DNA of 64,000 nucleotides from the NCBI GenBank assembly GCA_017553505.1, contig JAFZLD010000025.1, positions 248,001-312,000 of the forward strand, written 5' to 3'. This DNA is from Lachnospiraceae bacterium (GTDB taxonomy: Bacteria > Bacillota > Clostridia > Lachnospirales > Lachnospiraceae). Positions 37,082-46,377 of this stretch are shown here, piece by piece. A program made the position numbers and the translations under genes. Under the pieces are notes generated by a model. The model was given only the letters and a program-made list of their open reading frames with translations. It made no database searches and was not told the DNA's origin. How positions within the stretch are numbered: the first letter of the stretch is position 1; each line of letters begins with the position of its first letter.

Positions 37082-40000
37082 TTAAGCGATTGAGCGCTTC
37101 GGTACAGGTTTTTTGTCCTTCATGAAGAACAATGCAATACTTATTGCCACAAGTCCCGCAACAAGGAACCACTTAGGATGGATTCCGTCGCCGGTCTTAG
37201 GGCTTCCGTCTATGGTAACGGGCTCACCCGAAAGATTAGCCGTGTTGACGTAAATTGTGTAAGGCGAGAAGTGAGTCGCTGTAAAGGTTACGCAAGGTAC
37301 ACCGTCAATTGAAGTAAACTTAGGCTTAAGCTTATCGAGCTTCTCATTGACTACACCCGCAACCTTATTATTACCTGCATACTGAGTCATTACATCAGGT
37401 ATGGGCATTGTAATCGTAATGCTTAAGCCTGAGTAATTGGTAATACGGTTAACGCCTGATGCATCGTACAAGGAAATATCCATTGCACTGTAACGTACAT
37501 TATCAAGGCTTCCGTACTCATTGGTAAGAGCCTTCTCTACCGCTGCCGTTGCCTGAGCAGTCTCTGAAATTCTTATTACGTAATTGTCCGAAGAACCGCT
37601 TACCTGAGCCGATGCAAGGCTGGTATTGGATACGCCGGGCTTGGTAATGAATACGGTTGTGCCGTTATTCTTATTACCCGAGTTGTTGCCGGAAGTAGAA
37701 CCACCACCGCCGGAACCTGAGCTGTTCGAAGGAGCCTTCTTAAATGTAGCAGTCACGCTTGCTTCGTGAGCAGGCATCTTAAGGGTTGTAGCCGCAACGT
37801 TTACGCTTGCTATTCCAAGGTCATCAGTTGTAGGTACCCACTTATCAAATACCTGTCCTGAAGGAGGATTTGTACATGTGATAATTACGGTTGCACCTGC
37901 AGCATATGAACCGGAACCGTTACCGTTTGTAACTGTCAGTGTATAGAACTGAGTGTTGTTACCTGATGTCGAACCCGAACCATTACCGGAACCATTGCCG
38001 TTGCCTGAATTGTTACCGGAAGTGCCACCCTGGTTGTTGCCGCTGGGGTCTGTAGAGTTGGTGGGCTTGAGTTCATATGTTGCAAGGATAAATGTATCTT
38101 CTTTAATCTTTAAGCCCTTAAGCGGAGGATACCAACCGGTGAAATCGTATCCTTCACGTACAGGGTCGTCCGGAACATCATCCATCGAAATGGAACCGCC
38201 GTCCTTGACAAATACCACGCCACCAATCTGGTGTCCGTTATAGTCAAAAAATCTAACCTTAAATGAGTCATCAAGCGTCTTGGTAACATCGGCACCTATA
38301 TCTGCAGCTGCCTTTCTTACCGCTGAATCCGAGTACGATGTAACCTTTTTTGTATTAACATACTTATAATCATCTGTGGTAGTCGGTGTTCCGAATGCAT
38401 CCGAAGGCAAATAAACTTCTTTACCATAGCATACTACTTCAATACCTTCCATACATCCCGCAAAAGCATTATGGCCTATAGACTTAACGTTTTCGGGCAA
38501 TACTACCTGACTTAAAATATCACAGTCCTTAAAACAGTTATCAGGAATGTCTGTAATAGTTTTGTTACCGGTGAAATCTACGCCTGTAAGGGAATCACAG
38601 TTTTCAAATGCTCCGGGAAGAATTTCCTTAACATTATAAAGTGTCGGGTCAGTCTCGCTGGGCATTACAACAGTACCGCCCACAAGCTTACCTCTTGCCG
38701 ATAAAACTTCAACAATGTTATAAGTTCCATCGCTGTTCTTGGAATAAACAATACCGTTTTCGCAAAGGAAATTGTCGGTAGTGCTTCCGATACCTGTAAG
38801 ACTCTTACATCCTGTGAAAGGAGCATCTCCCATCTCTGTAAGTTCTGAGCCTAAGTTAAGGTTGTTAAGGTTCTCACAGCTGTAGAACACGTAATCGGGA
38901 AGGTACTTAACAGAATTCAAAGTAACCGATCTGAGTCTGTCGTTACCGATATCCTCAAGCTCCAGAGTATCACCTGCAGGATACTCTCTCTTGCCTGTTG
39001 TTCCTGTAACTGTACCGTAGTAATTTCTGAACAAACCACCCTTATCTGCATCCTTGTACTGCAGGAAGTAAGGTGATGTATTCAAATATGCCGATACGTT
39101 ATATGAGTTTGATGCATATTCGTTACCTTCTGTCGCAGGCGAAGTATTGTTGATATATCCATTAACATCGATAGACTTTATGCCCGAAGGAACAACAAGA
39201 TTCAATGCCTTCTCAACAAGCTGTCTTTCTGCTTCATTAACCGAGTAAGAATAGATATTACCCGATGCATCGGTTTCTTCCGTACCCTGCTTCTCATATC
39301 TTTCGATTACTGAAGGATGAACCGTATCTGTTACTATGCCCTTAGCCTGTGCATATGCATCAATTTGATCATAGTGTAAGTAATCTACCAATGTAGGATA
39401 GCCGTTTCTGTTATCAACTATTACAGTCTGATACGTCGGATATCCGGTCTTGTAGCATACTCTTGTACCGTTGGTAGGATCTACATAGTTATCTATATCA
39501 GTTGCCCATACAAAGGGGCCATAGCTCTCATCTATATCGCCTTCAAATATAAGTCTTGAAGCGCCTGTACTAAACGCCTTCTCACCGATATTTTCAAGCG
39601 GGAATGATGAGTATCCGCCCTTAGGAGTGTGGAACTTAACATATTCAAGCTTATTACATCCTTCAAAAGCAGATGCACCAATCTTATTTACTGAATTACC
39701 GATTTCAACGGATTCAAGCATTGCACAGTCTTTGAAAGCGTTAGGTGCAATTTCTGTGATGGTATCATCTTCAATTTTTAAAGTCTTGATATATGGATGT
39801 AACGTAGGTGATGAGAAACAATCTGATGCTACACCCGTAACTTTCTTGTCACCTACGGTACTCGGAACTACCAAATCAAGACCATTGGTCTTGGCATCAA
39901 GTTCCTGCTCGGGAGTTGCAAACTGACAGGATTGGAGGACACCATTATCATCAATTATCAAAATGTATTGATCGCTTCCTAACTCTACCTGTTGAGTGCC

Positions 40001-42148
40001 GTCAGTATCAATATAGATATAGGGTATATCCTTACCTAAAGCAGTCTTCTTACCCCAGGTAGATTGTCTGGGATATGCAACGCCGCCTGCCATGTTACTC
40101 TTAGGACCATATACACAGAAATCTGAAGTCTTGACTGTATCAAACATAGTGCGTACATCTTCATTGGCAGAGTTCTTCAAAGATCCGTATCTGACATACC
40201 CACAAGATCCGCCGGCATCAGGGAACTTGACATCAAGTAAGCTCTGGCAGTTATAGAACACGCCGTAAGGAAGTTCTACCTCTACGTTCTTACCGTAATC
40301 AGCGGGCATAACAACATGCTGGAGATTTGTACGTCCCGCAAGCACAAAGTTACCTATAGGATCACGCGCTTCTACAGTTCCGTCGGGACGCTTTTCATTA
40401 ACCGCACCCGCAATATGATCGGGGAAGTTAAATGTGAAAAGGTTACCTGAAACGCCCTTATCACAAGCAAAACATCCGTCACCAAGTCTTGCGATGTTGT
40501 CTGACATCTTCAGATCTGACAAGGAAATCGCATTATAGAAAGCGAAATCACTTATGTTACAAGCCTGATTAATTGCAGAAAGATCAAGCGATCTTAACTT
40601 CTGACAATCTGCAAAAGCACCGGGTCCGACATAGGAAATAGACTGCGAAAGTGTAGCTGATTCAAGCATATTACATCCGCAGAACGCTTCTGTTCCTATG
40701 TTAACCGTTGTATCCGATATTGCTATCTGTGTAAGCTTTGTGCAATCTTTAAACGCTCTGTTACCGATATCCTGAACGTTTGAGAATACAACCTTATTAA
40801 CGAAAGACTTATAGAAAGCATAGTCACCTATGTATTTAACTTCGCCGGCGAGGTTAAGCTCTGTAACGTTTGAAGTATTTTCAAAAGCATGAGCGCCGAT
40901 ACCGATAACTGAAGTTAATCCAATGACTCTGAATCCGTACTCGTCGTTTCTGGAGGAAGAGCCAAAAGAAACATTGGGTGTGCCCTTAGGCATATATACG
41001 TATTGGTTGGTAAGAGTTCCGGAAGCTGTTCCTCCTCTTGAATCCTTAACAGACTCAAGCACATACGTATCGCCACCCAACACATTATAATAGTCGGGAT
41101 GTGTCTCACAGAAATACTTATAAAGGCCATCTCTGTCCTGAGGCATATCTGCCACCCAACAAGTTAATGACGGACAATAGTTCGTAGGGTTGTTTACAGT
41201 CTGATATACAGGTGAACCTACATTAGTCTGAGCAGCTGCGGGGTATGCATTACTCGAACTATATTGAGGAAGATCGGGAAGTTTAGGCGCATCTCCCGGA
41301 TGCTGATATGTAGTAGGATCGTTCTGCCAATTCTGGAAATTGGTATCATAAGTAATTTTATCGGAATTGTATTTTGTCATATCAACGACAAAATTATCAT
41401 ACTTAGCCTTATCACTTACCCAGTCCTCATATTTCTGCTTGTAAGCCGTGTACTGAGTAGGGAAATACTTCTTAATCCAATAGTCATCTTCAAGGTTGTT
41501 GTCTTCTCTTGAAGAATCGATATTGGGCATTACAAACTTACTTTTGCTGTGAATGTCATGCGCAGTGTAGGTAGTGCCGTCAACCTTCTTAATTGTTGCA
41601 TATTCGCTTGAAGGGTTGGAATTCTTGGCTGTATTGTGCGCAGCGACGTATTCGTTAAAGAAATCATTCTCAACGATGCTATATGAAAGTGGAATAGATG
41701 CTTCAATAGAAACGGTACCGGAGGCATAAGTATCGTTATATTTGCAGACAATCGAATAGGGTGAACCGTTAACTGCCTGCTGGTACACCTTAAACTGCCA
41801 GTTATAATCATATGATCCGTCCGAAAGCTGACGCACCATATATGTTTTTACAAGATTAGTCTCATCATTGTTATAGCCATAGCCTTCGTATGCGGAATTG
41901 TTGTATTTATCAAGAACAATTCCCGAGAGGCTGCTGTCGTAGTACGATAAATCTGTGCTGTCGCTCTCTTCTACACCATAACTGTATGAAATCGCATAAC
42001 TCGAGTCCGCTCCCGGCTCCACATAACCTCTAGTCGGTCTTGCGGGCACCAACGCCACTATCAATGCACTCGCCATGCACACGCCCGATAAAGCCTTTCG
42101 AATGGTTCTTTTCACCTTTCTTGAAAGTTTTCTTTTACCTGATCCCAT
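37082..42148 (-). CDS. Large BspA-like LRR surface protein with beta-repeat stalk and SPKTG sorting signal
   Basis: 1688 residues. A Lys/Arg-rich signal peptide with hydrophobic core (GVCMASALIVALVPA) is followed by a ~350-residue region without clear homology, and LRR_5/BspA repeat blocks at about residues 410-640, 760-850 and 1065-1245. A Listeria-Bacteroides-type repeat (REGYDFTGWYPPL) lies at about 1300-1360. A Gly/Ser/Asn linker leads to an InlB-B-repeat-like module at about 1400-1470, a second linker and a ~150-residue domain. SPKTG at 1649-1653, a hydrophobic span and a KDKKPVPKR tail close the protein. A strong AGGAGGT supports the start. BspA-like proteins mediate adhesion in other bacteria; the target here is unknown. 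Confidence 0.86.
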   Translation of the reverse strand: MGSGKRKLSRKVKRTIRKALSGVCMASALIVALVPARPTRGYVEPGADSSYAISYSYGVEESDSTDLSYYDSSLSGIVLDKYNNSAYEGYGYNNDETNLVKTYMVRQLSDGSYDYNWQFKVYQQAVNGSPYSIVCKYNDTYASGTVSIEASIPLSYSIVENDFFNEYVAAHNTAKNSNPSSEYATIKKVDGTTYTAHDIHSKSKFVMPNIDSSREDNNLEDDYWIKKYFPTQYTAYKQKYEDWVSDKAKYDNFVVDMTKYNSDKITYDTNFQNWQNDPTTYQHPGDAPKLPDLPQYSSSNAYPAAAQTNVGSPVYQTVNNPTNYCPSLTCWVADMPQDRDGLYKYFCETHPDYYNVLGGDTYVLESVKDSRGGTASGTLTNQYVYMPKGTPNVSFGSSSRNDEYGFRVIGLTSVIGIGAHAFENTSNVTELNLAGEVKYIGDYAFYKSFVNKVVFSNVQDIGNRAFKDCTKLTQIAISDTTVNIGTEAFCGCNMLESATLSQSISYVGPGAFADCQKLRSLDLSAINQACNISDFAFYNAISLSDLKMSDNIARLGDGCFACDKGVSGNLFTFNFPDHIAGAVNEKRPDGTVEARDPIGNFVLAGRTNLQHVVMPADYGKNVEVELPYGVFYNCQSLLDVKFPDAGGSCGYVRYGSLKNSANEDVRTMFDTVKTSDFCVYGPKSNMAGGVAYPRQSTWGKKTALGKDIPYIYIDTDGTQQVELGSDQYILIIDDNGVLQSCQFATPEQELDAKTNGLDLVVPSTVGDKKVTGVASDCFSSPTLHPYIKTLKIEDDTITEIAPNAFKDCAMLESVEIGNSVNKIGASAFEGCNKLEYVKFHTPKGGYSSFPLENIGEKAFSTGASRLIFEGDIDESYGPFVWATDIDNYVDPTNGTRVCYKTGYPTYQTVIVDNRNGYPTLVDYLHYDQIDAYAQAKGIVTDTVHPSVIERYEKQGTEETDASGNIYSYSVNEAERQLVEKALNLVVPSGIKSIDVNGYINNTSPATEGNEYASNSYNVSAYLNTSPYFLQYKDADKGGLFRNYYGTVTGTTGKREYPAGDTLELEDIGNDRLRSVTLNSVKYLPDYVFYSCENLNNLNLGSELTEMGDAPFTGCKSLTGIGSTTDNFLCENGIVYSKNSDGTYNIVEVLSARGKLVGGTVVMPSETDPTLYNVKEILPGAFENCDSLTGVDFTGNKTITDIPDNCFKDCDILSQVVLPENVKSIGHNAFAGCMEGIEVVCYGKEVYLPSDAFGTPTTTDDYKYVNTKKVTSYSDSAVRKAAADIGADVTKTLDDSFKVRFFDYNGHQIGGVVFVKDGGSISMDDVPDDPVREGYDFTGWYPPLKGLKIKEDTFILATYELKPTNSTDPSGNNQGGTSGNNSGNGNGSGNGSGSTSGNNTQFYTLTVTNGNGSGSYAAGATVIITCTNPPSGQVFDKWVPTTDDLGIASVNVAATTLKMPAHEASVTATFKKAPSNSSGSGGGGSTSGNNSGNKNNGTTVFITKPGVSNTSLASAQVSGSSDNYVIRISETAQATAAVEKALTNEYGSLDNVRYSAMDISLYDASGVNRITNYSGLSITITMPIPDVMTQYAGNNKVAGVVNEKLDKLKPKFTSIDGVPCVTFTATHFSPYTIYVNTANLSGEPVTIDGSPKTGDGIHPKWFLVAGLVAISIALFFMKDKKPVPKRSIA
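37673..38057 (-). repeat. Two Gly/Ser/Asn-coding low-complexity linkers in the large LRR gene
   Basis: Runs encoding GNNSGNGNGSGNGSG-type and SSGSGGGGSTSGNN-type sequence flank the InlB-B-like module at about 37735-37945. They are likely flexible, protease-tolerant linkers holding the LRR head away from the wall. The simple-sequence DNA could vary in length among strains. Confidence 0.65.
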
Positions 42149-42175
42149 GCAATCTACCTCCTAAGTTCCATGGAT

Positions 42176-43339
42176 TTAATCAATTCTCTTGGCCACAACT
42201 ACAAATCTTCCGTTCTCCTCCTGATAATCACAGGTGGAAAGCGTAAGTAATTTGTCTCCGTATGTGGCATATACTCCCGTGTCGATTAACGACATTTTAT
42301 CCATTTCTTCCATGTAGGAGTCAAACTCCTCGGAAGAGTTAGCGTCAATAAACTGGTAATACTTAAAAGTTATCTCGTCCTGATTGTAGATACGTGACCT
42401 GAAGGCGTACATTACTTCGTAAGTGCCCTTCTCGTATATCGTGTCAAAACGAATGTACTTGTGCTTCTCGTAATAGTCCTTGTCAGCGTACTTGATAAGG
42501 GAACTGAACATCTTGCCGTTCTTCATGTGGTGGCCGTAGAGAATCCAGTTATCGTTACCGAGAATCACGTCGCAATTGGTGTCAAGGAATATGCAACCGT
42601 TGGCATCATTCTTTTGATTGAAGTCGTGCTTGAGGTAATATTCATTGTCCACTGTCTGCATAACAGGGTAATCAATTATAGTATCGGCTATTTCTATCCA
42701 TCCTATTAGACTTTTATTCTTATTATATAAAGCTTTATATTCGTCCAGGATGTCTGGGATGACTACAGTTTCATCATAATCCTTCCTAACAACAGGTTCA
42801 ACATTCTTAAGAACTACAGCATATTTCTCATCTTTTAGTTCTGAAAATTCGTCGGATTGCTCCTGAACTTTTCTTGCATCCTGATAATATTTTACGTAAT
42901 ATCCGATGGAACCGATTGCTATCAGCAAAAGAAAGCCTATCAAAATATTCCTGATTAAGTACTTGCGTTTAAGTTCCTTAATGGCAGCAGCTTCGATTTC
43001 TGCGTCGCGCTTTTTGTCTTTCTTGGAAACCGATGAGGCTCTCTCAGGCTTTTCTCTTCGTGTCGAAACCTTCGCCGCAGTTGCTTTGGGTGCCGGCGCA
43101 TCATTCACAATAGGCTTGCCTCGCTTGATTGCTTCCAGCCTTTCGAAGACTTCGTCATCGAAATTGTCTCCGACTTTGGTCTGGAAATGAACCGTTCTTA
43201 ATTCCTTAGATGCGTCAAGCAATCCGGTCTTGGTATTTAAGTCATATTTACGACGTAAATCGTCGATAATTTTCTTATCGGAAAGAGCAGCTTCGTATTC
43301 AGCCTTGCTCGTAAATCCTACTCCTTCAACGTAAAGCAT
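42176..43339 (-). CDS. Class B sortase with long N-terminal cytoplasmic extension
   Basis: 387 residues. The sortase domain (about residues 200-387) has the class B pattern: catalytic His in LYGHHMKNGKMF (H270), catalytic Cys in LTLSTCDYQEENGR (C370) and Arg378 in the same motif. A helix between residues ~130 and 150 anchors it with the catalytic domain outside. The ~128-residue N-terminal part is hydrophilic, rich in Lys/Glu/Ala, and would lie in the cytoplasm; most class B sortases have only a few residues there. It is the first gene of an operon with two LRR proteins ending in SPKTG and SPDTG. The class B sortase of Clostridioides difficile is known to use (S/P)PxTG signals. Confidence 0.9.
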   Translation of the reverse strand: MLYVEGVGFTSKAEYEAALSDKKIIDDLRRKYDLNTKTGLLDASKELRTVHFQTKVGDNFDDEVFERLEAIKRGKPIVNDAPAPKATAAKVSTRREKPERASSVSKKDKKRDAEIEAAAIKELKRKYLIRNILIGFLLLIAIGSIGYYVKYYQDARKVQEQSDEFSELKDEKYAVVLKNVEPVVRKDYDETVVIPDILDEYKALYNKNKSLIGWIEIADTIIDYPVMQTVDNEYYLKHDFNQKNDANGCIFLDTNCDVILGNDNWILYGHHMKNGKMFSSLIKYADKDYYEKHKYIRFDTIYEKGTYEVMYAFRSRIYNQDEITFKYYQFIDANSSEEFDSYMEEMDKMSLIDTGVYATYGDKLLTLSTCDYQEENGRFVVVAKRID

Positions 43340-43539
43340 CTATAATAAAACCTCTGAAAACTCTGATATATTTAAACCGATTGTTGAAAAATTCGATTAA
43401 TAGGCATACTAATACCAATTTTATTGACATTCTAACTTTATTTTACTATATATTGGAATATTTACAAGTATAAAATCAATATCTTGTGCAAATTAAGAAC
43501 AAAATAATACCCGTAAGATTATTCCTACGGGTATCTTAG
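43340..43539. other. AT-rich intergenic region upstream of the sortase operon
   Basis: About 165 bases of AT-rich sequence lie between the HPt terminator and the sortase start, so the operon probably has its own promoter and a moderately long leader. A weak candidate on the minus strand is TTGTAA-N16-TAAAAT near 43440-43470. The region is long enough to hold a regulator site, but I see no clear palindrome or riboswitch. Confidence 0.4.
43500..43534 (-). terminator. Rho-independent terminator after the HPt gene
   Basis: Minus-strand ATACCCGTA and TACGGGTAT form a nine-base stem followed by TATTTTGTT, five bases after the HPt stop. Confidence 0.8.
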
Positions 43540-43896
43540 TTACAACGTCTGAATTGTACTTATTGCTTCAGAGTAGGCTGCTTTCAGCCTTTCAAGATTA
43601 TCCGTATCATAATCCATGGAGCCTGCTCTGAATACTTCCGTGATTACGCGAAGCTCATTAAACAATTTATTGAGTCCTAAATTGGCAGACACGCCTTTAA
43701 GGGCATGCGCCGCGTCAAATGCTTTGCCTGCATCCGTTCCTTCTTCAATGGCATCGCACATGAGCGAGAAATTTTTGTCGTCCTGCAATTTATTTAAACA
43801 TCTAAAGTACAACGCTTCATTTTCGACAAATCTTTCCAATGTCTCTTCGATGTCTACGCCCAGTCCCTCAAGACGTTCTTTCTGTAAATCCGTCAT
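43540..43896 (-). CDS. Stand-alone HPt (histidine phosphotransfer) domain protein
   Basis: A 118-residue all-helical protein. The phosphorylated His is H64 in DAAHALKGVSANLG, the standard HPt motif. It is a free phosphorelay shuttle between a hybrid kinase and a response regulator. No kinase is adjacent; the only response regulator in the window is the REC-GGDEF protein at 58098, and a link is speculative. It is transcribed alone between two terminators, with a GGGAGAAGG ribosome site. Confidence 0.88.
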   Translation of the reverse strand: MTDLQKERLEGLGVDIEETLERFVENEALYFRCLNKLQDDKNFSLMCDAIEEGTDAGKAFDAAHALKGVSANLGLNKLFNELRVITEVFRAGSMDYDTDNLERLKAAYSEAISTIQTL

Positions 43897-43956
43897 AACC
43901 TTTATCCTTCTCCCTTTTTTAATCCCAAAGTATAGTATACATTCTCACGATTTACC

Positions 43957-43995
43957 AAAAATTAAAGGCGACTGCCCGGTATATAGGCAGTCGCC
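43957..43995 (-). terminator. Rho-independent terminator after the EF-G-like gene
   Basis: Minus-strand GGCGACTGCC and GGCAGTCGCC form a perfect ten-base stem, followed by TTTAATTTTT, 12 bases after the stop. Confidence 0.88.
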
Positions 43996-44007
43996 GGAAA
44001 AACGATT

Positions 44008-46101
44008 TTATGCGTCCACGTTGCTCTCTGCAACCTTGGCAGCTCTCTCTTTGACCTGAGCTTCCTGAATATCGCTGGGAGCCTGTTCGTAACGATCGAA
44101 TTCGTACTCGTATTCGCCACGACCGCCGGTCATGGAACGAAGGTCTGTGCAGTAGCCAAACAAGCTCATCTGAGGAACGGAAGCCTCGATTATCTGTCTG
44201 CCGCCTGCGGTAGGATTCATACCAAGCACGCGTCCTCTTCTCTTGTTAAGGTCACCCATAACGTCGCCGGTATAAGCATCGGGCACGTTAACCTTAAGGC
44301 TCATGATAGGCTCAAGAAGGATGGGGCCTGCTTCCATGAAGCCTTTCTTGAAGGCCTGTGTGGTAGCCATCTTGAAGGCCATTTCCGAAGAGTCTACAGG
44401 GTGGTAAGAACCATCGTACAATGTAGCCTTAACGCCTACTACAGGATAAGCTGCAAGAGGTCCTCTGAGAACGGATTCCTGAAGTCCCTTTTCAACTGCC
44501 GGGAAGTAGTTCTTGGGAACTGCACCGCCGACAACTTCTTCGGTGAACTCATAAGGTACAGTGATGTCTGCTGAAGGCTCGAAACGCATCTTAACGTGAC
44601 CGTACTGGCCATGTCCGCCGGACTGCTTCTTGTACTTATATTCAACGTCTGATTTCTTCTTAATCGTCTCTCTGAACGCTACCTTCGGCTTCTCGAGAGT
44701 AATCTCAACCTTGTATTCATTCTTAAGAATCGATGTTACGATATCAAGGTGCATGTCGCCCATACCGTAAAGAAGTGTCTGTCCGTTGTCAGAATCGTTA
44801 ACGTTCTTAAGGGTAAGATCTTCGTGCATCATCTTCTGGAGTGCCTGAGAAATCTTATCTACGTCGCCCTTGTTGACAGGACGATATCTCATGTAAGTAT
44901 AAGGCTTGGAGATTTCGAACATACCATACTTGATGGTGTTAGCCTTAGTGGATAATGAGTTACCTGTTCTTGCGCCGGTAAGCTTAGCTATAGCGCCGAG
45001 GTCACCTGCGTGAAGTTCTGATACTTCCACAGCCTTGCCGCCCTGCATGGTGTAGAGCTTGCTTACTTTTTCCTCAATGTCTTTATCAAGATTATAAATC
45101 ATGTCGTCTGACTTGAACACGCCGGAGCAAACCTTAATAAGTGAATACTTACCGATGAAGGGATCCACAATTGTCTTAAAGATAAATGCGGATTTAGCCT
45201 TGGAGAAGTCGTAGTTGGCTTCAAAGATATCGTTGGTCTTCATGTTAACGCCTGCAATCTTACAGTTCTCAGGGCTCGGGAAGTACTTAACGATATCGTC
45301 AAGAAGTGTATAAATACCGTAGCAAAGAAGGCTGGAACCCATAGTCATGGGAACTACGCTGCCATCGATGATGTTGGTTCTGAGAGCTGATCTGATTTCT
45401 GCTTCTGAGAAGGTCTCACCTGCAAAATAACGCTCCATGAACTCTTCGCTGGTCTCTGCAACGGTTTCCATCAAAGTATCTCTGTACTGCTGAAGGTTGG
45501 GCTTAGAGTAATCGGGAACGGGGATTTCAACCGCTTCCTTACCCTGCCACTTGTTACCGGTCTCGGATATAACGTTAACGTAACCGATAAGCTTCTCGTT
45601 CTCACGAATAGGAAGGTGGAAAGGAGCCATTCTCTTTCCGTACTTCTCTGTCATTGTCTCAAGAACGTTTTTAAAGGATGCATTGTCCACATCCATGTCT
45701 GTTACGAATACAAATCTGGGAAGTTTGTGCTTTTCGCAAAGGTCCCATGCTTTTTCGGTTCCTACTTCGAAACCGGACTTACCGGATACTACGATGATTG
45801 CGGCATCGGCTGCTGCAACTGCTTCTTCAACTTCGCCTACGAAGTCGAAATAACCGGGAGTATCAAGTAAATTTATCTTAACTCCTCCCCACTCAAGTGC
45901 TATAAGAGAGGTATTAATTGAAAACTTTCTTTTCTGCTCTTCTTTTCCAAAATCACTGAGGGTATTTCCGTCGTCAATTTTGCCCATACGGGATGTTAAT
46001 CCGGCAAGATACGCCATAGCTTCTGCCAAAGAAGTCTTTCCGCAGCCGCCGTGTCCCAGCAAAACTACGTTACGTATTTTGTCTGTTGTGTAAACGTTCA
46101 T
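44008..46101 (-). CDS. Elongation factor G-like GTPase (EF-G2 type)
   Basis: 697 residues with all EF-G domains. The GTPase domain has P-loop GHGGCGKT (residues 16-23) and G3 as DTPGYFDF. Tyr here replaces the catalytic His of canonical EF-G, a feature of the EF-G-like (EF-G2) branch. The G4 motif, normally NKxD, reads TDMD near residue 135. Domains II-V follow, with HGQYGHVKMRFEP and the C-terminal PQMSLFGYCTDLRSMTGGRG, which mirrors the EF-G loop. It is not the main translocase, which sits in the rpsL-rpsG-fusA-tuf cluster elsewhere. The ATG at 46101 has GGAGG eight bases upstream. The role of this subfamily is unsettled. Confidence 0.86.
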   Translation of the reverse strand: MNVYTTDKIRNVVLLGHGGCGKTSLAEAMAYLAGLTSRMGKIDDGNTLSDFGKEEQKRKFSINTSLIALEWGGVKINLLDTPGYFDFVGEVEEAVAAADAAIIVVSGKSGFEVGTEKAWDLCEKHKLPRFVFVTDMDVDNASFKNVLETMTEKYGKRMAPFHLPIRENEKLIGYVNVISETGNKWQGKEAVEIPVPDYSKPNLQQYRDTLMETVAETSEEFMERYFAGETFSEAEIRSALRTNIIDGSVVPMTMGSSLLCYGIYTLLDDIVKYFPSPENCKIAGVNMKTNDIFEANYDFSKAKSAFIFKTIVDPFIGKYSLIKVCSGVFKSDDMIYNLDKDIEEKVSKLYTMQGGKAVEVSELHAGDLGAIAKLTGARTGNSLSTKANTIKYGMFEISKPYTYMRYRPVNKGDVDKISQALQKMMHEDLTLKNVNDSDNGQTLLYGMGDMHLDIVTSILKNEYKVEITLEKPKVAFRETIKKKSDVEYKYKKQSGGHGQYGHVKMRFEPSADITVPYEFTEEVVGGAVPKNYFPAVEKGLQESVLRGPLAAYPVVGVKATLYDGSYHPVDSSEMAFKMATTQAFKKGFMEAGPILLEPIMSLKVNVPDAYTGDVMGDLNKRRGRVLGMNPTAGGRQIIEASVPQMSLFGYCTDLRSMTGGRGEYEYEFDRYEQAPSDIQEAQVKERAAKVAESNVDA

Positions 46102-46186
46102 AAAAAAATCCTCCAATGTATTTCTTTTGAGCTTCTTTGTAAAAAATCCCCAAATACATTCTTTAAAAAGAAAAACTCATGTTTAT

Positions 46187-46215
46187 ATTTTACAAGAACA
46201 GACCCATATTTACAA
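46187..46215 (-). promoter_or_regulatory. Candidate promoter for the EF-G-like gene
   Basis: Minus-strand TTGTAA (46215-46210) and TAAAAT (46192-46187) with a 17-base spacer, 86 bases upstream of the start codon in an AT-rich gap. The gap (46102-46377) holds nothing else I recognise apart from the PilZ terminator. Confidence 0.45.
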
Positions 46216-46330
46216 GTAAATTGTGGAATAATTGTATTAAAAATTTGAAAATTTAAGGGGTTTAAAGAAATAGAAAAGACAGTTTATTCTATACAATTAA
46301 AATGGCACACAGATGTCCCTCTAACAGGGC

Positions 46331-46364
46331 AAAAAGAAAAGGCGCTTCCCGCAGGAAACGCCTT
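46331..46364 (-). terminator. Rho-independent terminator after the PilZ gene
   Basis: Minus-strand AAGGCGTTTCC and GGAAGCGCCTT form an 11-base stem (one G-U pair) followed by TTCTTTTT, just after the stop at 46378. Confidence 0.86.
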
Positions 46365-46377
46365 GTAAAATCAACAA

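Noticed and set aside
37673-38057. Repetitive DNA in the large LRR gene as a CRISPR or mobile repeat
   Set aside because: The repeats are in-frame Gly/Ser/Asn codons between protein modules, without regular spacers.
43340-43506. Riboswitch or known leader RNA before the sortase gene
   Set aside because: The region is AT-rich without stable stems or recognisable motifs; only a weak promoter is proposed.
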